Assembly (NCBI GenBank): GCA_021158845.1
Contig: JAGGSY010000108.1
Location: 1 to 22,202, forward strand
Direction: 5' to 3'
Origin: Caldisericia bacterium
Lineage (GTDB): Bacteria > Caldisericota > Caldisericia > B22-G15
Length of the DNA: 22,202 bases
This document shows, piece after piece, positions 1-7,569 of the stretch (positions are counted from its first letter, which is position 1; each line of letters opens with the position of its first letter). Made by a program: the position numbers and the translations under genes. The notes beneath the pieces are model-generated. The model saw nothing but the letters and a program-made list of their open reading frames with translations, had not been told where the DNA came from and made no database searches.

Positions 1-198
1 AGTGTATCTAAAGAATAATCCTCCAGGAAGCACCGGACTTGCTCTCTGTATTGAAAGCTGAAGCAAAGCCATTATACCACCTGTATAAATATAGAAGAAT
101 GTAAGCGACATTCTTCTTCTAAACCTTAATGCAAGTAGTAAAAAAAATTCAGAAATTAAACCGATCAGTGCAGGTTGCCAAAGATCTGCTAATCTCAT
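1..198 (-). CDS. Membrane protein, N-terminal part (runs off left edge)
   Basis: The frame is open from an ATG at 198 to the left edge, giving 66 residues of a longer protein. The start is well supported: it follows the stop codon of the upstream gene directly (TAA then ATG), and AAGGAGGG lies 4-11 nt upstream. Residues about 9-26 and 34-50 are hydrophobic and probably form two membrane helices, separated by a short Arg-rich loop (RFRRRM). It is the last visible gene of the leftward operon. I do not recognise the family; such an N-terminus could belong to a transporter or a membrane-anchored sensor. The gene call is fairly sure, the function unknown. Confidence 0.6.
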   Translation of the reverse strand, partial: MRLADLWQPALIGLISEFFLLLALRFRRRMSLTFFYIYTGGIMALLQLSIQRASPVLPGGLFFRYT

Positions 199-1023
199 TT
201 AACCCTCCTTTAACCTCTTTTCAATAAATTTTAACTTATCTATAGATAGATTTGATATGATTCTTGTTTCCTTTAGAAGCTTTATGAAACACTCAAGAAC
301 TTCCTTATCATTCATTCCAAGTTCTTCTTTTATTTCTTTTAAACTCTTTTCTCCATCAACTTTTGCATAGAATCTGCTGCACCTGTCTCTTCCTCCACCA
401 AATCCCAGTATGGATAAGGCGTCTCTAACAGGTTGAGGGGCTCTTCTTGGAATGATCGTGGATATATCTATCTCCTCTCTCTCACTTCTTATAAGAAGTC
501 CAAGGGAGAGAAGTGCATAGATTGCCTTAACTGTTTTAAATTCAGATAGGGGAGATTCCTTTATAGCTTCACTTATGGTTTTTTTCTCTTTGAAGAGATT
601 TAGTACAACCCATTCATCTGATGATAGTTTAAATTCCTTTGTTGGAGGGTTCGGATTAGTTTCAAGAAGTGTTGATGTGGGGGGAATCTTTTTGTAAAGC
701 TCCTTTGTCTCATCACTCCTTCTTATAGCTTCGAGGATGAGTGATTCCATAGGAGTTTTTATATTTTCCTTTATATTAAGTTCCTTTGCCTCAAAATTGA
801 AGTTTCCATCCTCAAGTGAAAGGATGGAAAACAATGCCTCCTCGCCTTTTTTGGAGTTAAATTTTGCATCCATTATTTTCCCTTTGACAATGTATACCTC
901 TCCATTAAATTTCTCTCCTTTTGATACTCCATAGATCTTCAATATTCCGCTCTTGTTACTAAATATTAAGAGATTCAAAACCTCTGTAAGAGGAAAATCT
1001 TTAATGTTGCCCTCGATTCCCAT
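199..1023 (-). CDS. DUF4388 (PATAN-type) domain protein with winged-helix-like C-terminal regions
   Basis: A 274-residue cytoplasmic protein. Residues about 1-100 match the DUF4388/PATAN pattern: it opens MGIEGNIKDFPLTEVLNLL, has an SGILKIYG strand, a GEVYIVKGKIMDAKF strand pair, and ends with a GEEALFSILSLEDGNFNF-type helix and strand. Residues about 130-180 look like a winged helix, and about 205-270 like a second small helical domain. PATAN domains are found in bacterial signalling proteins, often in genomes with MglA-type GTPases and Roadblock proteins. The precise role here is unknown. The start at 1023 has GGAGGAG just upstream. The gene lies downstream of the RseC-like gene and ends against the start of the next membrane protein. 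Confidence 0.8.
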   Translation of the reverse strand: MGIEGNIKDFPLTEVLNLLIFSNKSGILKIYGVSKGEKFNGEVYIVKGKIMDAKFNSKKGEEALFSILSLEDGNFNFEAKELNIKENIKTPMESLILEAIRRSDETKELYKKIPPTSTLLETNPNPPTKEFKLSSDEWVVLNLFKEKKTISEAIKESPLSEFKTVKAIYALLSLGLLIRSEREEIDISTIIPRRAPQPVRDALSILGFGGGRDRCSRFYAKVDGEKSLKEIKEELGMNDKEVLECFIKLLKETRIISNLSIDKLKFIEKRLKEG

Positions 1024-1059
1024 CTCTCCTCCTAAAACTAAATCTTATATTTACTTCCA

Positions 1060-1485
1060 TCAACTTTTATATTCCTCAATAACCTTTTCTATCTCGGGTC
1101 TAAAATTTATAATATTTGATAAAGATCTCACAAGGATAAATGAAAGAAAGAGGAACGAGAATCCAAAAATTATTGGTGATAGGTTGGGGTCTTTAATGCC
1201 AAGTATTGTCCCAAGTTTAATTCCGACATACGCACCTATAAGCATAAAAATTATTGGAAGTACATATATTACAAAGGTAACTGATAGATACTTTTTTGAC
1301 GGAACATTCACTATAACAATATCTCCTTCTTTTGCATTTACGAGATTTTTTACCTTAATCTTTTTCTCTCTTTGTGCTGATAAAAGACAGTGACCTTTTA
1401 AAGAACAGGTCTCACAGTATTTCCCTCCAACCTCTACAATTGAAAAATTACCCTCAGTTTTTAAAACCTTTCCAATTTCTTTCAT
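1060..1485 (-). CDS. RseC/MucC-family redox-associated membrane protein
   Basis: A 141-residue protein with the layout of the SoxR-reducing system/RseC family. A cytoplasmic N-terminal part carries Cys24-x2-Cys27-x5-Cys33, a beta-rich segment with GDIVIVNVPSKKYL follows, and two membrane helices span about residues 68-90 and 98-120. RseC relatives occur with Rnf electron-transport complexes and in sigma-E regulation; the cysteines are thought to handle electrons or a cluster. No Rnf genes are visible here, so the partner is unknown. The ribosome site is weak (AGGA about 9 nt upstream). The structured RNA at about 1500-1662 lies immediately upstream on the same strand, so this gene could be read through from that RNA's promoter. 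Confidence 0.8.
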   Translation of the reverse strand: MKEIGKVLKTEGNFSIVEVGGKYCETCSLKGHCLLSAQREKKIKVKNLVNAKEGDIVIVNVPSKKYLSVTFVIYVLPIIFMLIGAYVGIKLGTILGIKDPNLSPIIFGFSFLFLSFILVRSLSNIINFRPEIEKVIEEYKS

Positions 1486-1499
1486 TTCTTTTTTCCTAT

Positions 1500-1662
1500 T
1501 AAACCCCGGGAGGGGGTGCGATTAGATGAGCTTGAACCTGCTCCATAGCAGGTGGGATTCGCCTCTATAACCTTCCATCCCGGAAACAGTTATAGATTAA
1601 GAATCCCTTTTATCTCGGTGTTGGCCCAACCCATCCAGATCGACACAACCCTTCCCAGGGTT
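1500..1662 (-). ncRNA. Structured RNA candidate, rod-like, 6S RNA-like
   Basis: This fills most of the only 200-bp gap in the leftward operon. The ends pair over a long terminal stem (1502-1518 with 1646-1662, extended by 1520-1528 with 1632-1641). Inside are four helices: 1617-1632 (GTTGG/CCAAC hairpin), 1554-1560 with 1601-1607 (7 bp perfect), 1565-1571 with 1589-1595 (7 bp perfect, capped by TTCC/GGAA at 1573-1576/1582-1585), and 1536-1542 with 1547-1553 (7 bp perfect). The strand choice rests on wobbles: read as minus RNA, three mismatched positions become G-U pairs (1507/1657, 1519/1645, 1524/1636), against one for plus. A promoter places the 5' end at the base of the stem. Closing stem, central open region with small hairpins, apical stem and length resemble 6S RNA. 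I could not match conserved 6S bases, so a riboswitch-like leader of the RseC-like gene remains possible. It is not SRP RNA: the GGAAGGAAGCA loop is absent. Confidence 0.5.
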
Positions 1663-1668
1663 AACTTA

Positions 1669-1697
1669 ATTTTATCAAACCCATAACTACTCTTCAA
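1669..1697 (-). promoter_or_regulatory. Sigma70-type promoter for the structured RNA
   Basis: On the minus strand TTGAAG (1692-1697) and TAAAAT (1669-1674) are separated by exactly 17 bp. They match the -35 consensus at 4 of 6 and the -10 consensus at 5 of 6. The expected start, about 7 nt past the -10, falls near 1662, the first paired base of the terminal stem of the RNA. The -35 lies within the last codons of the DUF2007 gene. AT-rich DNA gives chance matches, but spacing and placement make this one credible. Confidence 0.5.
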
Positions 1698-1923
1698 GAT
1701 TATCTCTATTCTCCACTATCTTCGATTCCTCAAGAAGTTTTTCTGCTGTTTCAAAGTCAAGTTCGTTAACATAGAGTTCTCTTGGACCAGTGCTTCCAAG
1801 GTAGGGATTATCAAACATGTCTGGTCTCTTTATCACTACCGGTATCCCCTGTTCCTCAAGGAACTTCTCTATTAGTTCTGCAGTAAACAATGAATCCACA
1901 GCAACCAATTTTTTTAATTTCAT
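1687..1923 (-). CDS. DUF2007 family small protein (putative signal-transducing protein)
   Basis: A 78-residue protein resembling DUF2007: an N-terminal strand, a helix of the type SLFTAELIEKFLEEQGIPV, a middle loop with GSTGPRELYV, and a C-terminal helix (FETAEKLLEES). The fold resembles the alpha-beta regulatory domain of PII-like proteins, but no biochemical role is firmly established for this family. It overlaps the end of trpS by 4 nt (ATGA), which implies translational coupling. The promoter of the downstream structured RNA lies over its last codons. Confidence 0.75.
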   Translation of the reverse strand: MKLKKLVAVDSLFTAELIEKFLEEQGIPVVIKRPDMFDNPYLGSTGPRELYVNELDFETAEKLLEESKIVENRDNLEE

Positions 1924-2903
1924 ATGTAATCTATCCCTATGAGTTCTTTTGCCTTCTTAACTGTTTCTTTTGCTATCTTTCTCGCCTTCTCTGTCCCAAA
2001 ATTTATTATATCCCACAGAAGTTTCTTGTTGTTCTCAAACTTTACCCTTCTCTCTCTTAAGGGTTCAAGTTTTTTGTATATTCTATCTGCAAGCTCTTTT
2101 TTACATTGAACACAACCCCTCTTTCCTGATTCACACTCCTTTTTAATGGTATGGGCAGTTTCTGGAAACAGGGTTTTATAGTATGAAAAGACAGAGCATA
2201 CATCGGGATGCCCTGGATCACCCTTTCTTATCTTTTCTGGATCTGTAACCATTCTTATTATCTTTGATTCTATCTCTTCTTTTTCATCACTTAGATTTAT
2301 CTGGTTTCCAAGAGACTTACTCATCTTTCTTCCGTCAATTCCTTTTATTATAGGTGTTTCTGTTAAAAGTGGTTGTGGTTCAGGAAACAAATCTCCGTAG
2401 AGATAGTTGAATCTTCTCGCTATCTCTCGTGTTAATTCAAGGTGAGGAAGTTGATCTTTACCCACAGGTACAAATTCACCCTTTACTATTAATATATCTG
2501 CAGCTTGAAGAACAGGATAACCGAGAAGTCCATATCCCACATTCTCCTTCAAGTTGAGATCTCTAACCATCTCCTTTACCGTTGGGTTCCTTTCAAGCCA
2601 TGGCATTGGAACTATCATTGAAAAGAGGAGGTGAAGTGTGGGAATTTCAGGTAGACCAGATTGAACATACAAAACAGATTTTTCTGGATCAAGACCAGCA
2701 GATAACCAATCCATTACAACTTCCTCAAGATTTGATCTGATTTCCCTTGTGCGTTCGTACTTCGTTGTTAAGGAGTGATAGTCAGCAATGAAGAAGTAGC
2801 AGTCGTACTTTTCTTGAATACTGACCCAGTTTTTCAGTGCTCCAAGATAGTTTCCAAGGTGAAGTTTTCCAGTTGGCCTCATGCCAGAAACCACTCTCTT
2901 CAT
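1920..2903 (-). CDS. trpS: Tryptophanyl-tRNA synthetase, iron-sulfur type
   Basis: A 327-residue class I synthetase that charges tRNA-Trp with tryptophan. The HIGH-like signature is TGKLHLGNYLGAL (residues 11-23) and the KMSKS loop is at 193-197, so the catalytic core looks complete, and the length is usual for bacterial TrpRS. Unlike the E. coli and Bacillus enzymes it carries Cys236-x20-Cys257-x6-Cys264-x2-Cys267. This closely resembles the four-cysteine set that holds a [4Fe-4S] cluster in Thermotoga maritima TrpRS (C-x22-C-x6-C-x2-C). I infer a cluster near the anticodon-binding region. The gene overlaps lysS upstream by one base (TAATG) and DUF2007 downstream by 4 nt. Its own ribosome site, GGAGGA, lies within the end of lysS. 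Confidence 0.97.
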   Translation of the reverse strand: MKRVVSGMRPTGKLHLGNYLGALKNWVSIQEKYDCYFFIADYHSLTTKYERTREIRSNLEEVVMDWLSAGLDPEKSVLYVQSGLPEIPTLHLLFSMIVPMPWLERNPTVKEMVRDLNLKENVGYGLLGYPVLQAADILIVKGEFVPVGKDQLPHLELTREIARRFNYLYGDLFPEPQPLLTETPIIKGIDGRKMSKSLGNQINLSDEKEEIESKIIRMVTDPEKIRKGDPGHPDVCSVFSYYKTLFPETAHTIKKECESGKRGCVQCKKELADRIYKKLEPLRERRVKFENNKKLLWDIINFGTEKARKIAKETVKKAKELIGIDYI

Positions 2904-4357
2904 TATTCCTCCTTTTTTCTAAGCTGCGGAAATAGAATAACTTCCCTTATGGAGTCTTTTCCAGTTACTATCATAACAAGTCTGTCAATTCCTATTCCAA
3001 GTCCTGCAGTGGGAGGCATACCATGTTCAAGTGCCTCTATATAATCTGCATCAAAGAAGTGCGCCTCTTCATCTCCCTTTGCCTTCTCCTTAGCCTGTGC
3101 AAGGAATCTCTCCTTTTGATCAATGGGATCGTTTAATTCTGAGAAGGCGTTTGCTATCTCCATACCTCCCACAAATACCTCAAATCTCTCCACCCAATCT
3201 GGTTCATCCTTTTTTCTCTTTGCAAGGGGAGACATCTCAACAGGAAAGTCATATATTATTGTAGGCTGGATGAGATTACCCTCCACCTTCTCTTTAAATA
3301 TTTCATCAACGATGTTTTTAAAGTTTGGTTTTCTTGTTAACTCTATTCCCTCCTTCTTAAGATAAGAAAGTGCAAAGTCAATGTCTTTAAACTTCTCTAT
3401 ATCTTCTCCTGTTGCTTTTTCAAATAGTTCTCTGTATGTAAATCTCCTCCATGGAGGAGAGAAGTCTATCTTTTCTCCTTTAAATTCACATATATAACTT
3501 CCCTTTATTCTCTTTACAGTCTCTGATATTAGTTTCTCTGTAAGTTCCATCATATCTTTGTAATCTGCATAAGCCCAGTAGAGCTCAAGCATTGTGAATT
3601 CTGGATTGTGAACAGTTGATATTCCCTCGTTTCTGAAGTTTCTGTTTATCTCAAATATCCTTTCAAATCCCCCGACTATAAGCCTTTTTAGATAAAGTTC
3701 TGGTGCAATTCTTAAGTATAGGTTCATATCAAGGGCATTGTGATATGTCACAAATGGTTTCGCCGTTGCTCCTCCAGGGATTGGCTGAAGCATCGGTGTC
3801 TCAACCTCAATGAAACCAAAGGACTCAAGAATCTCTCTCATTGTCTTAATAAGTTTACTTCTTGTTATAAATATTTCTTTGACCTCTGGGTTTGCTATGA
3901 GATCAAGGTATCTCTTTCTATACCTTACCTCTACATCCTTTACTCCATGATACTTTTCAGGTAAAGGTCTAATAGATTTTGATAGTAGAGTTAGTTTCCT
4001 TACATTTATGGTTATCTCACCTGTGTGGGTTTTAAATACATCTCCCTCTACACCAATAAAATCTCCAGGGTCAATAAACTTTTTAAAGAATTTGTAGGTC
4101 TCCTCTCCCACATTGTCAAACCTTATGTATATTTGAAGTGTACCAGAGAAGTCCCTTATTGTGGAAAAACTTGCCTTACCATGAAGTCTCTTGGATATTA
4201 CTCTACCTGCAACTTTTACAACTTTTCCTTCAAGAGAAGGATAGTTATCCTTTATCTCTTTTAAAGAGTGAGTTCTTTCAAATCTTGTCTTATATGGGTC
4301 TTCACCCAGACTCTTTAACTCTTCTAATTTCTTTAATCTAACCTCTCTCTCTTCCAT
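2903..4357 (-). CDS. lysS: Lysyl-tRNA synthetase, class II
   Basis: A 484-residue enzyme that charges tRNA-Lys. Residues about 45-130 form the OB-fold anticodon-binding domain (KVVKVAGRVISKR ... SGTLQIYI). The class II catalytic domain follows, with motif 2 at about 238-250 (NRNFRNEGISTVH) and motif 3 at about 452-460 (GLGIGIDRL). The Lys-binding segment GGMEIANAFSELNDP is present. Length and domain order are standard for bacterial LysRS, and nothing suggests a paralogue such as PoxA/EpmA, which lacks the OB-fold. The gene starts 1 nt after the greA stop and overlaps trpS by one base. The order greA-lysS also occurs in other bacteria. Confidence 0.97.
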   Translation of the reverse strand: MEEREVRLKKLEELKSLGEDPYKTRFERTHSLKEIKDNYPSLEGKVVKVAGRVISKRLHGKASFSTIRDFSGTLQIYIRFDNVGEETYKFFKKFIDPGDFIGVEGDVFKTHTGEITINVRKLTLLSKSIRPLPEKYHGVKDVEVRYRKRYLDLIANPEVKEIFITRSKLIKTMREILESFGFIEVETPMLQPIPGGATAKPFVTYHNALDMNLYLRIAPELYLKRLIVGGFERIFEINRNFRNEGISTVHNPEFTMLELYWAYADYKDMMELTEKLISETVKRIKGSYICEFKGEKIDFSPPWRRFTYRELFEKATGEDIEKFKDIDFALSYLKKEGIELTRKPNFKNIVDEIFKEKVEGNLIQPTIIYDFPVEMSPLAKRKKDEPDWVERFEVFVGGMEIANAFSELNDPIDQKERFLAQAKEKAKGDEEAHFFDADYIEALEHGMPPTAGLGIGIDRLVMIVTGKDSIREVILFPQLRKKEE

Positions 4358-4358
4358 T

Positions 4359-4880
4359 TTACTTCTCTATTGCAAGAATTCTTATAAGTATCTCTCCTTT
4401 TGGTATCTTTACCTTTACAACATTTCCTGGTTTTTTCCCAAGCAATGCCTCTCCTATTGGAGACTTATTGGAGATCATTCCCTTTTCAGGGTCTGCCTCC
4501 ACACTACTTACAATCATGAAGTCCTTTATCTCACGTGTTTTTCTCTTCAAATCCTTTATTTCTATTTTCACTTTACTTCCCATTCCAACCTGTAATCTTG
4601 AGAGATTCCCTGTATCAATCACAACCGCTTTGGATAAAAGGTCTTCCAACTCAAGTATTCTTCCCTCTACAAAAGCTTGCTCTCTCTTTGCCTCTTCATA
4701 TTCAGGGTTTTCTGCAAGTTCTCCAAAGGATTGAACTGCTGCATTCAGTCTCTCACTGACTTCTGGTCTCTTTACATTCCTCAGAAATTCCAGCTCTTCT
4801 TCAAGTCTCTTTAATCCTTCCTTTGTTACATAAACTTTATCTCTCTTAGGTGTTATCACCTTATCCTTCTTTGTTTCCAT
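4359..4880 (-). CDS. greA: Transcription elongation factor GreA
   Basis: A 173-residue protein. After a charged extension of about 14 residues comes the N-terminal coiled coil (VTKEGLKRLEEELEFL onward), the tip motif GELAENPEYEEAK (residues 53-65), and the C-terminal FKBP-like domain ending in GNVVKVKIPKGEILIRIL. GreA enters the RNA polymerase secondary channel and stimulates cleavage of backtracked RNA. The two tip acidic residues are Glu54 and Glu57; the first is usually Asp (GDLxEN), so this is a conservative substitution. The ribosome site AAGGAGGAAG precedes the ATG at 4880. The gene precedes lysS directly. Confidence 0.95.
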   Translation of the reverse strand: METKKDKVITPKRDKVYVTKEGLKRLEEELEFLRNVKRPEVSERLNAAVQSFGELAENPEYEEAKREQAFVEGRILELEDLLSKAVVIDTGNLSRLQVGMGSKVKIEIKDLKRKTREIKDFMIVSSVEADPEKGMISNKSPIGEALLGKKPGNVVKVKIPKGEILIRILAIEK

Positions 4881-4889
4881 TCTTCCTCC

Positions 4890-5786
4890 TTAAAGTTCTA
4901 TTATATTGGGTTTTATGTTCAGTTCATCTATTAAATCATAGTAGTCCTTCTCAGTCAACTCTTCAGGTTTCTTACCTGTATATGCACATATGACCGCTTC
5001 CATAACATTTGTACCAAAGGTTCTTCCATCAAATTCAGGCGTAGTGGTTACAAGAAGTTTTACTCCCCTCTTTCTAAGAAAATCTCTGTCCTCAAGGGTA
5101 GTAGTGTTTGTAAATACAATTTTCCCTGTTAGATCCTCAGGCATATGCTTCTTTATGTATAAGAAATCTCCCGCAATCACATCTGCCCATTTGTAGTATT
5201 TTTCATACTTTGGTTTTACCTTTTCCTGTGATTCTCCTGTTGGGTAAAGCCACTTGTAAGGGAGTCTCCTTGCTATAGGCACTATTATAGATGCAAGAAG
5301 GAGGAAAGATGAATGTCTATAGATTGGAATTGGAATTCCTAAGGAGAACATCATATCTCCAAATAAAACTTTACATCCTGCCTCTAAAAAACCCTCAGCC
5401 ATTCCGTATCTACTCACCCCTGAAGCAACCAACACCTTTGTTCCCTCTTTAATAAATCCCTTCTCTTTTATGTAAAAAACTGCCTTCTTTTCTAAAGTAT
5501 CCTTAAGCCATTGTCCATCACATATGGGAGTTTTCTTTACATCCTTTATCATATTTTCAACACTTTTAAGGGTTGTCCTTTTTTTACCTATGCTTATGTA
5601 GAGATCTGCTCCACCAAGTCCAAGGGCATCAACCTTTCCATCAAGTTCTTTAAGGAGACTCATAAATTTTTCAATATCTCCATCAGTCCCAATTCTCTCA
5701 ATGCTAAACTTTTCACCAAGTATTTCAACCTCAACCTTTTTATCTCTTTTTGAAGAACCAAGACTTACGCTTACTACCCTCTTCAT
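4890..5786 (-). CDS. Quinate 5-dehydrogenase-like protein
   Basis: A 298-residue soluble protein resembling proteins annotated as quinate 5-dehydrogenase in thermophilic clostridia and relatives. Visible landmarks are MKRVVSVSLGSSKRDKKVEV at the start, a GLGGADLYI strand and turn (about residues 57-65), a possible nucleotide-binding segment VLVASGVSRYGMAEGFLEAG (about 123-142), and TTTPEFDGRTFGTNVMEA (about 246-263) near the C-terminus. It does not resemble the classical AroE/YdiB family, so the annotation is weak and the reaction should be treated as unproven. It lies 10 nt after dusB and 9 nt before greA, with GAGGTGAAGG before its ATG. Confidence 0.6.
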   Translation of the reverse strand: MKRVVSVSLGSSKRDKKVEVEILGEKFSIERIGTDGDIEKFMSLLKELDGKVDALGLGGADLYISIGKKRTTLKSVENMIKDVKKTPICDGQWLKDTLEKKAVFYIKEKGFIKEGTKVLVASGVSRYGMAEGFLEAGCKVLFGDMMFSLGIPIPIYRHSSFLLLASIIVPIARRLPYKWLYPTGESQEKVKPKYEKYYKWADVIAGDFLYIKKHMPEDLTGKIVFTNTTTLEDRDFLRKRGVKLLVTTTPEFDGRTFGTNVMEAVICAYTGKKPEELTEKDYYDLIDELNIKPNIIEL

Positions 5787-5796
5787 CCTTCACCTC

Positions 5797-6744
5797 TTAT
5801 ATCCATATTTTAAATTTCTCCAAAAGGGAGAAGAGTTCTTTTATAGATTTTACCCCATTTAAGATTTTATTCAACCTGTTTATACCTGAATATCCCTTTA
5901 AATACTTTGGAACATGCAGTTTCATCTGGATCAGTGCATAGTTCTCATCAAAATTCTCTAAAAGAAGTTTTGCATGTAACTTAATCATCTCTATTCTTTC
6001 TTTTAATGACACTCTTACTGGAATTTTATTGTTGTAGAGGTAGTCTTTTATCTCCATGAATATCCATGGATTTCCAATTGCTGCTCTCCCAATCATAACC
6101 CCATCACATCCAGTTTCTTTAATCATTCTTTCTGCATCAAGGTAGTTTCTAATATCTCCACTTCCAATTACAGGGATTTTCACACTTTCCTTTAAGGCTC
6201 TTATCTCTTCCCACTCTGCTTTGCCTGAAAATCCCATGTCTACTGTTCTTGGATGAAGAGTTATCATACTTATCCCCTCCTCTTCAAGGAGTTTTCCTAC
6301 CTCAATAAAACTCTTATTTCTTTTATTGATACCTGATCTTATTTTGGCACTTACAGGTACTGAAGCATTTTTTACAACACTTCTTATTATTTTTCTTAGC
6401 TTCTTTAAATCAGATAAAAGAGCACTTCCACTGCCGCTCTCAAAAACCTTTCTTGATGGACATCCAAGGTTTATATCAATTAAATCAAAAAAATCAGAAG
6501 ATACTTTTGCTGCCTCCCCCATTATTTTTTCATCACTTCCAAATATCTGGATGGCAATTGGTTTTGTGTCTCCGATAATTTTAAAATCTATCCCTTTTTT
6601 TACTATCTTATAGGAGGATACCATTCCTGTAAAAACTATTCCTGCGCCCATCTTACTACACAAGTTTAAAAAAGCTGGGTCGTTGAAGCGATGAAGAGGT
6701 GCTAAGAATATGTTGGATTCAGTTGTTAAGTTTCCTATCTTCAT
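5797..6744 (-). CDS. dusB: tRNA-dihydrouridine synthase, DusB family
   Basis: A 315-residue FMN-dependent TIM-barrel enzyme that reduces uridine to dihydrouridine in the tRNA D-loop with NAD(P)H. It shows LAPLHRFND near the N-terminus (residues 14-22), the signature DINLGCPSRKV with catalytic Cys95, the substrate-side KIRSGIN motif, HPRTVDMGFSGKAEW, and the FMN-phosphate motifs IGSGDIRN and GVMIGRAAIGNPWIF. The C-terminal helical domain (LKERIEMIKLHAKLLLENF onward) is present, so the protein is full length. Its start overlaps the end of coaX by 4 nt. DusB-like is the best subgroup call, but the tRNA site cannot be read from the sequence. Confidence 0.92.
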   Translation of the reverse strand: MKIGNLTTESNIFLAPLHRFNDPAFLNLCSKMGAGIVFTGMVSSYKIVKKGIDFKIIGDTKPIAIQIFGSDEKIMGEAAKVSSDFFDLIDINLGCPSRKVFESGSGSALLSDLKKLRKIIRSVVKNASVPVSAKIRSGINKRNKSFIEVGKLLEEEGISMITLHPRTVDMGFSGKAEWEEIRALKESVKIPVIGSGDIRNYLDAERMIKETGCDGVMIGRAAIGNPWIFMEIKDYLYNNKIPVRVSLKERIEMIKLHAKLLLENFDENYALIQMKLHVPKYLKGYSGINRLNKILNGVKSIKELFSLLEKFKIWI

Positions 6745-7502
6745 CTATTTCTATCATAAACGATCTTTAAACCCTCAAGGGTTAAGAATCTATCGTATAA
6801 AAATTCCCTTCTTATAAGAGGTGTTACAAGGTGTGCAACACCGCCAGTTACAACAATCTTTGCTTTTCCAATCCTCTTTTCTATCTCTTCAACAATTCTC
6901 TCTACCATACCTCCCCACCCATAAAGAATTCCTGATCTTATAGCATTAGCTGTGTCCCTTCCAATAACTGATGGTGGAATTGAAAGTTCAACCTTTGGTA
7001 GTTTTGCAGTTCTCAAGAAAAGTCCCTCAAGGGATGTGAGAATACCAGGTGCAATTGCTCCACCGATGAAGACACCCTCTCTATTTATCACATCAAATGT
7101 GGTGGCAGTACCAAAATCAACCACAATTGTTGATGTTTTTGTTTTGTTAAATGCAGCTACACTACCCACAACTCTATCCATTCCAATTTCTTTTGGATTC
7201 TCTATGTCAATCTTTATTCCTAAGTCAAGGTCAAGATTTACAAAGATGGGTTTTATATGAAAGGTCTTTTCAATGCACCTTTCAAATATAGGATCCAGAG
7301 GTGGCACAACAGAGGATATTATTACACCCTTTATATCCTCTGGTTTTAATTTCTCAAAAAATAAAAGGCTTAGAATGTCAAGGGCATACTCATCAGATGT
7401 TCTTGCCGTTCTTGATGCAAGACGCCAGTTCTTTAAAAGTTCATTACCTTTAAAAACACCAAGTAAAATGTTTGTGTTTCCTATGTCAATTGTAAGTACC
7501 AT
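6741..7502 (-). CDS. coaX: Type III pantothenate kinase
   Basis: A 253-residue ASKHA-fold kinase that phosphorylates pantothenate in the first step of coenzyme A synthesis. The N-terminal phosphate loop is DIGNTN (residues 6-11), with GMDRVVGSVAAF at 107-118 (catalytic Asp109), VVDFGTATTFDV at 127-138, and GGAIAPGI at 147-154. All diagnostic CoaX motifs are intact. It is the first gene of the leftward operon, has AAAGGAGGATGAA ahead of its ATG, and overlaps dusB by 4 nt. In other bacteria coaX often sits beside a dus gene. Confidence 0.96.
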   Translation of the reverse strand: MVLTIDIGNTNILLGVFKGNELLKNWRLASRTARTSDEYALDILSLLFFEKLKPEDIKGVIISSVVPPLDPIFERCIEKTFHIKPIFVNLDLDLGIKIDIENPKEIGMDRVVGSVAAFNKTKTSTIVVDFGTATTFDVINREGVFIGGAIAPGILTSLEGLFLRTAKLPKVELSIPPSVIGRDTANAIRSGILYGWGGMVERIVEEIEKRIGKAKIVVTGGVAHLVTPLIRREFLYDRFLTLEGLKIVYDRNR

Positions 7503-7534
7503 TTCATCCTCCTTTTCTTTTATTCAAAGGAATT

Positions 7535-7563
7535 TTATCATAAAGATTGTCTTTTGATATAAT
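7535..7563 (+). promoter_or_regulatory. Promoter of the rightward operon, apparently leaderless
   Basis: TTATCA (7535-7540), 17 bp of spacer and a perfect TATAAT (7558-7563) lie just ahead of the PASTA lipoprotein gene. The -10 ends only 6 nt before the ATG at 7570, so the transcript should begin at or within a base or two of the start codon. No Shine-Dalgarno sequence is present, unlike almost every other gene here. A leftward promoter for coaX must share this 67-bp gap; TATGAT at about 7536-7541 on the minus strand is a weak candidate. Confidence 0.6.
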
Positions 7564-7569
7564 AAAAGC

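Noticed and set aside
953..1393. Plus-strand reading frame of 146 codons opposite the RseC-like gene
   Set aside because: It lies antisense to the RseC-like and DUF4388 genes, which both have clear family features and ribosome sites; its protein shows no family pattern.
1530..1560. Possible tRNA-like T-arm (GGTTCAAGC on the minus strand)
   Set aside because: No acceptor stem, anticodon arm or D-arm can be built around it, and the bases pair better in the 7-bp hairpin 1536-1553.
1500..1665. Signal recognition particle RNA
   Set aside because: The conserved apical loop GGAAGGAAGCA does not occur on either strand; only a short, unconvincing resemblance to the Alu region was seen.
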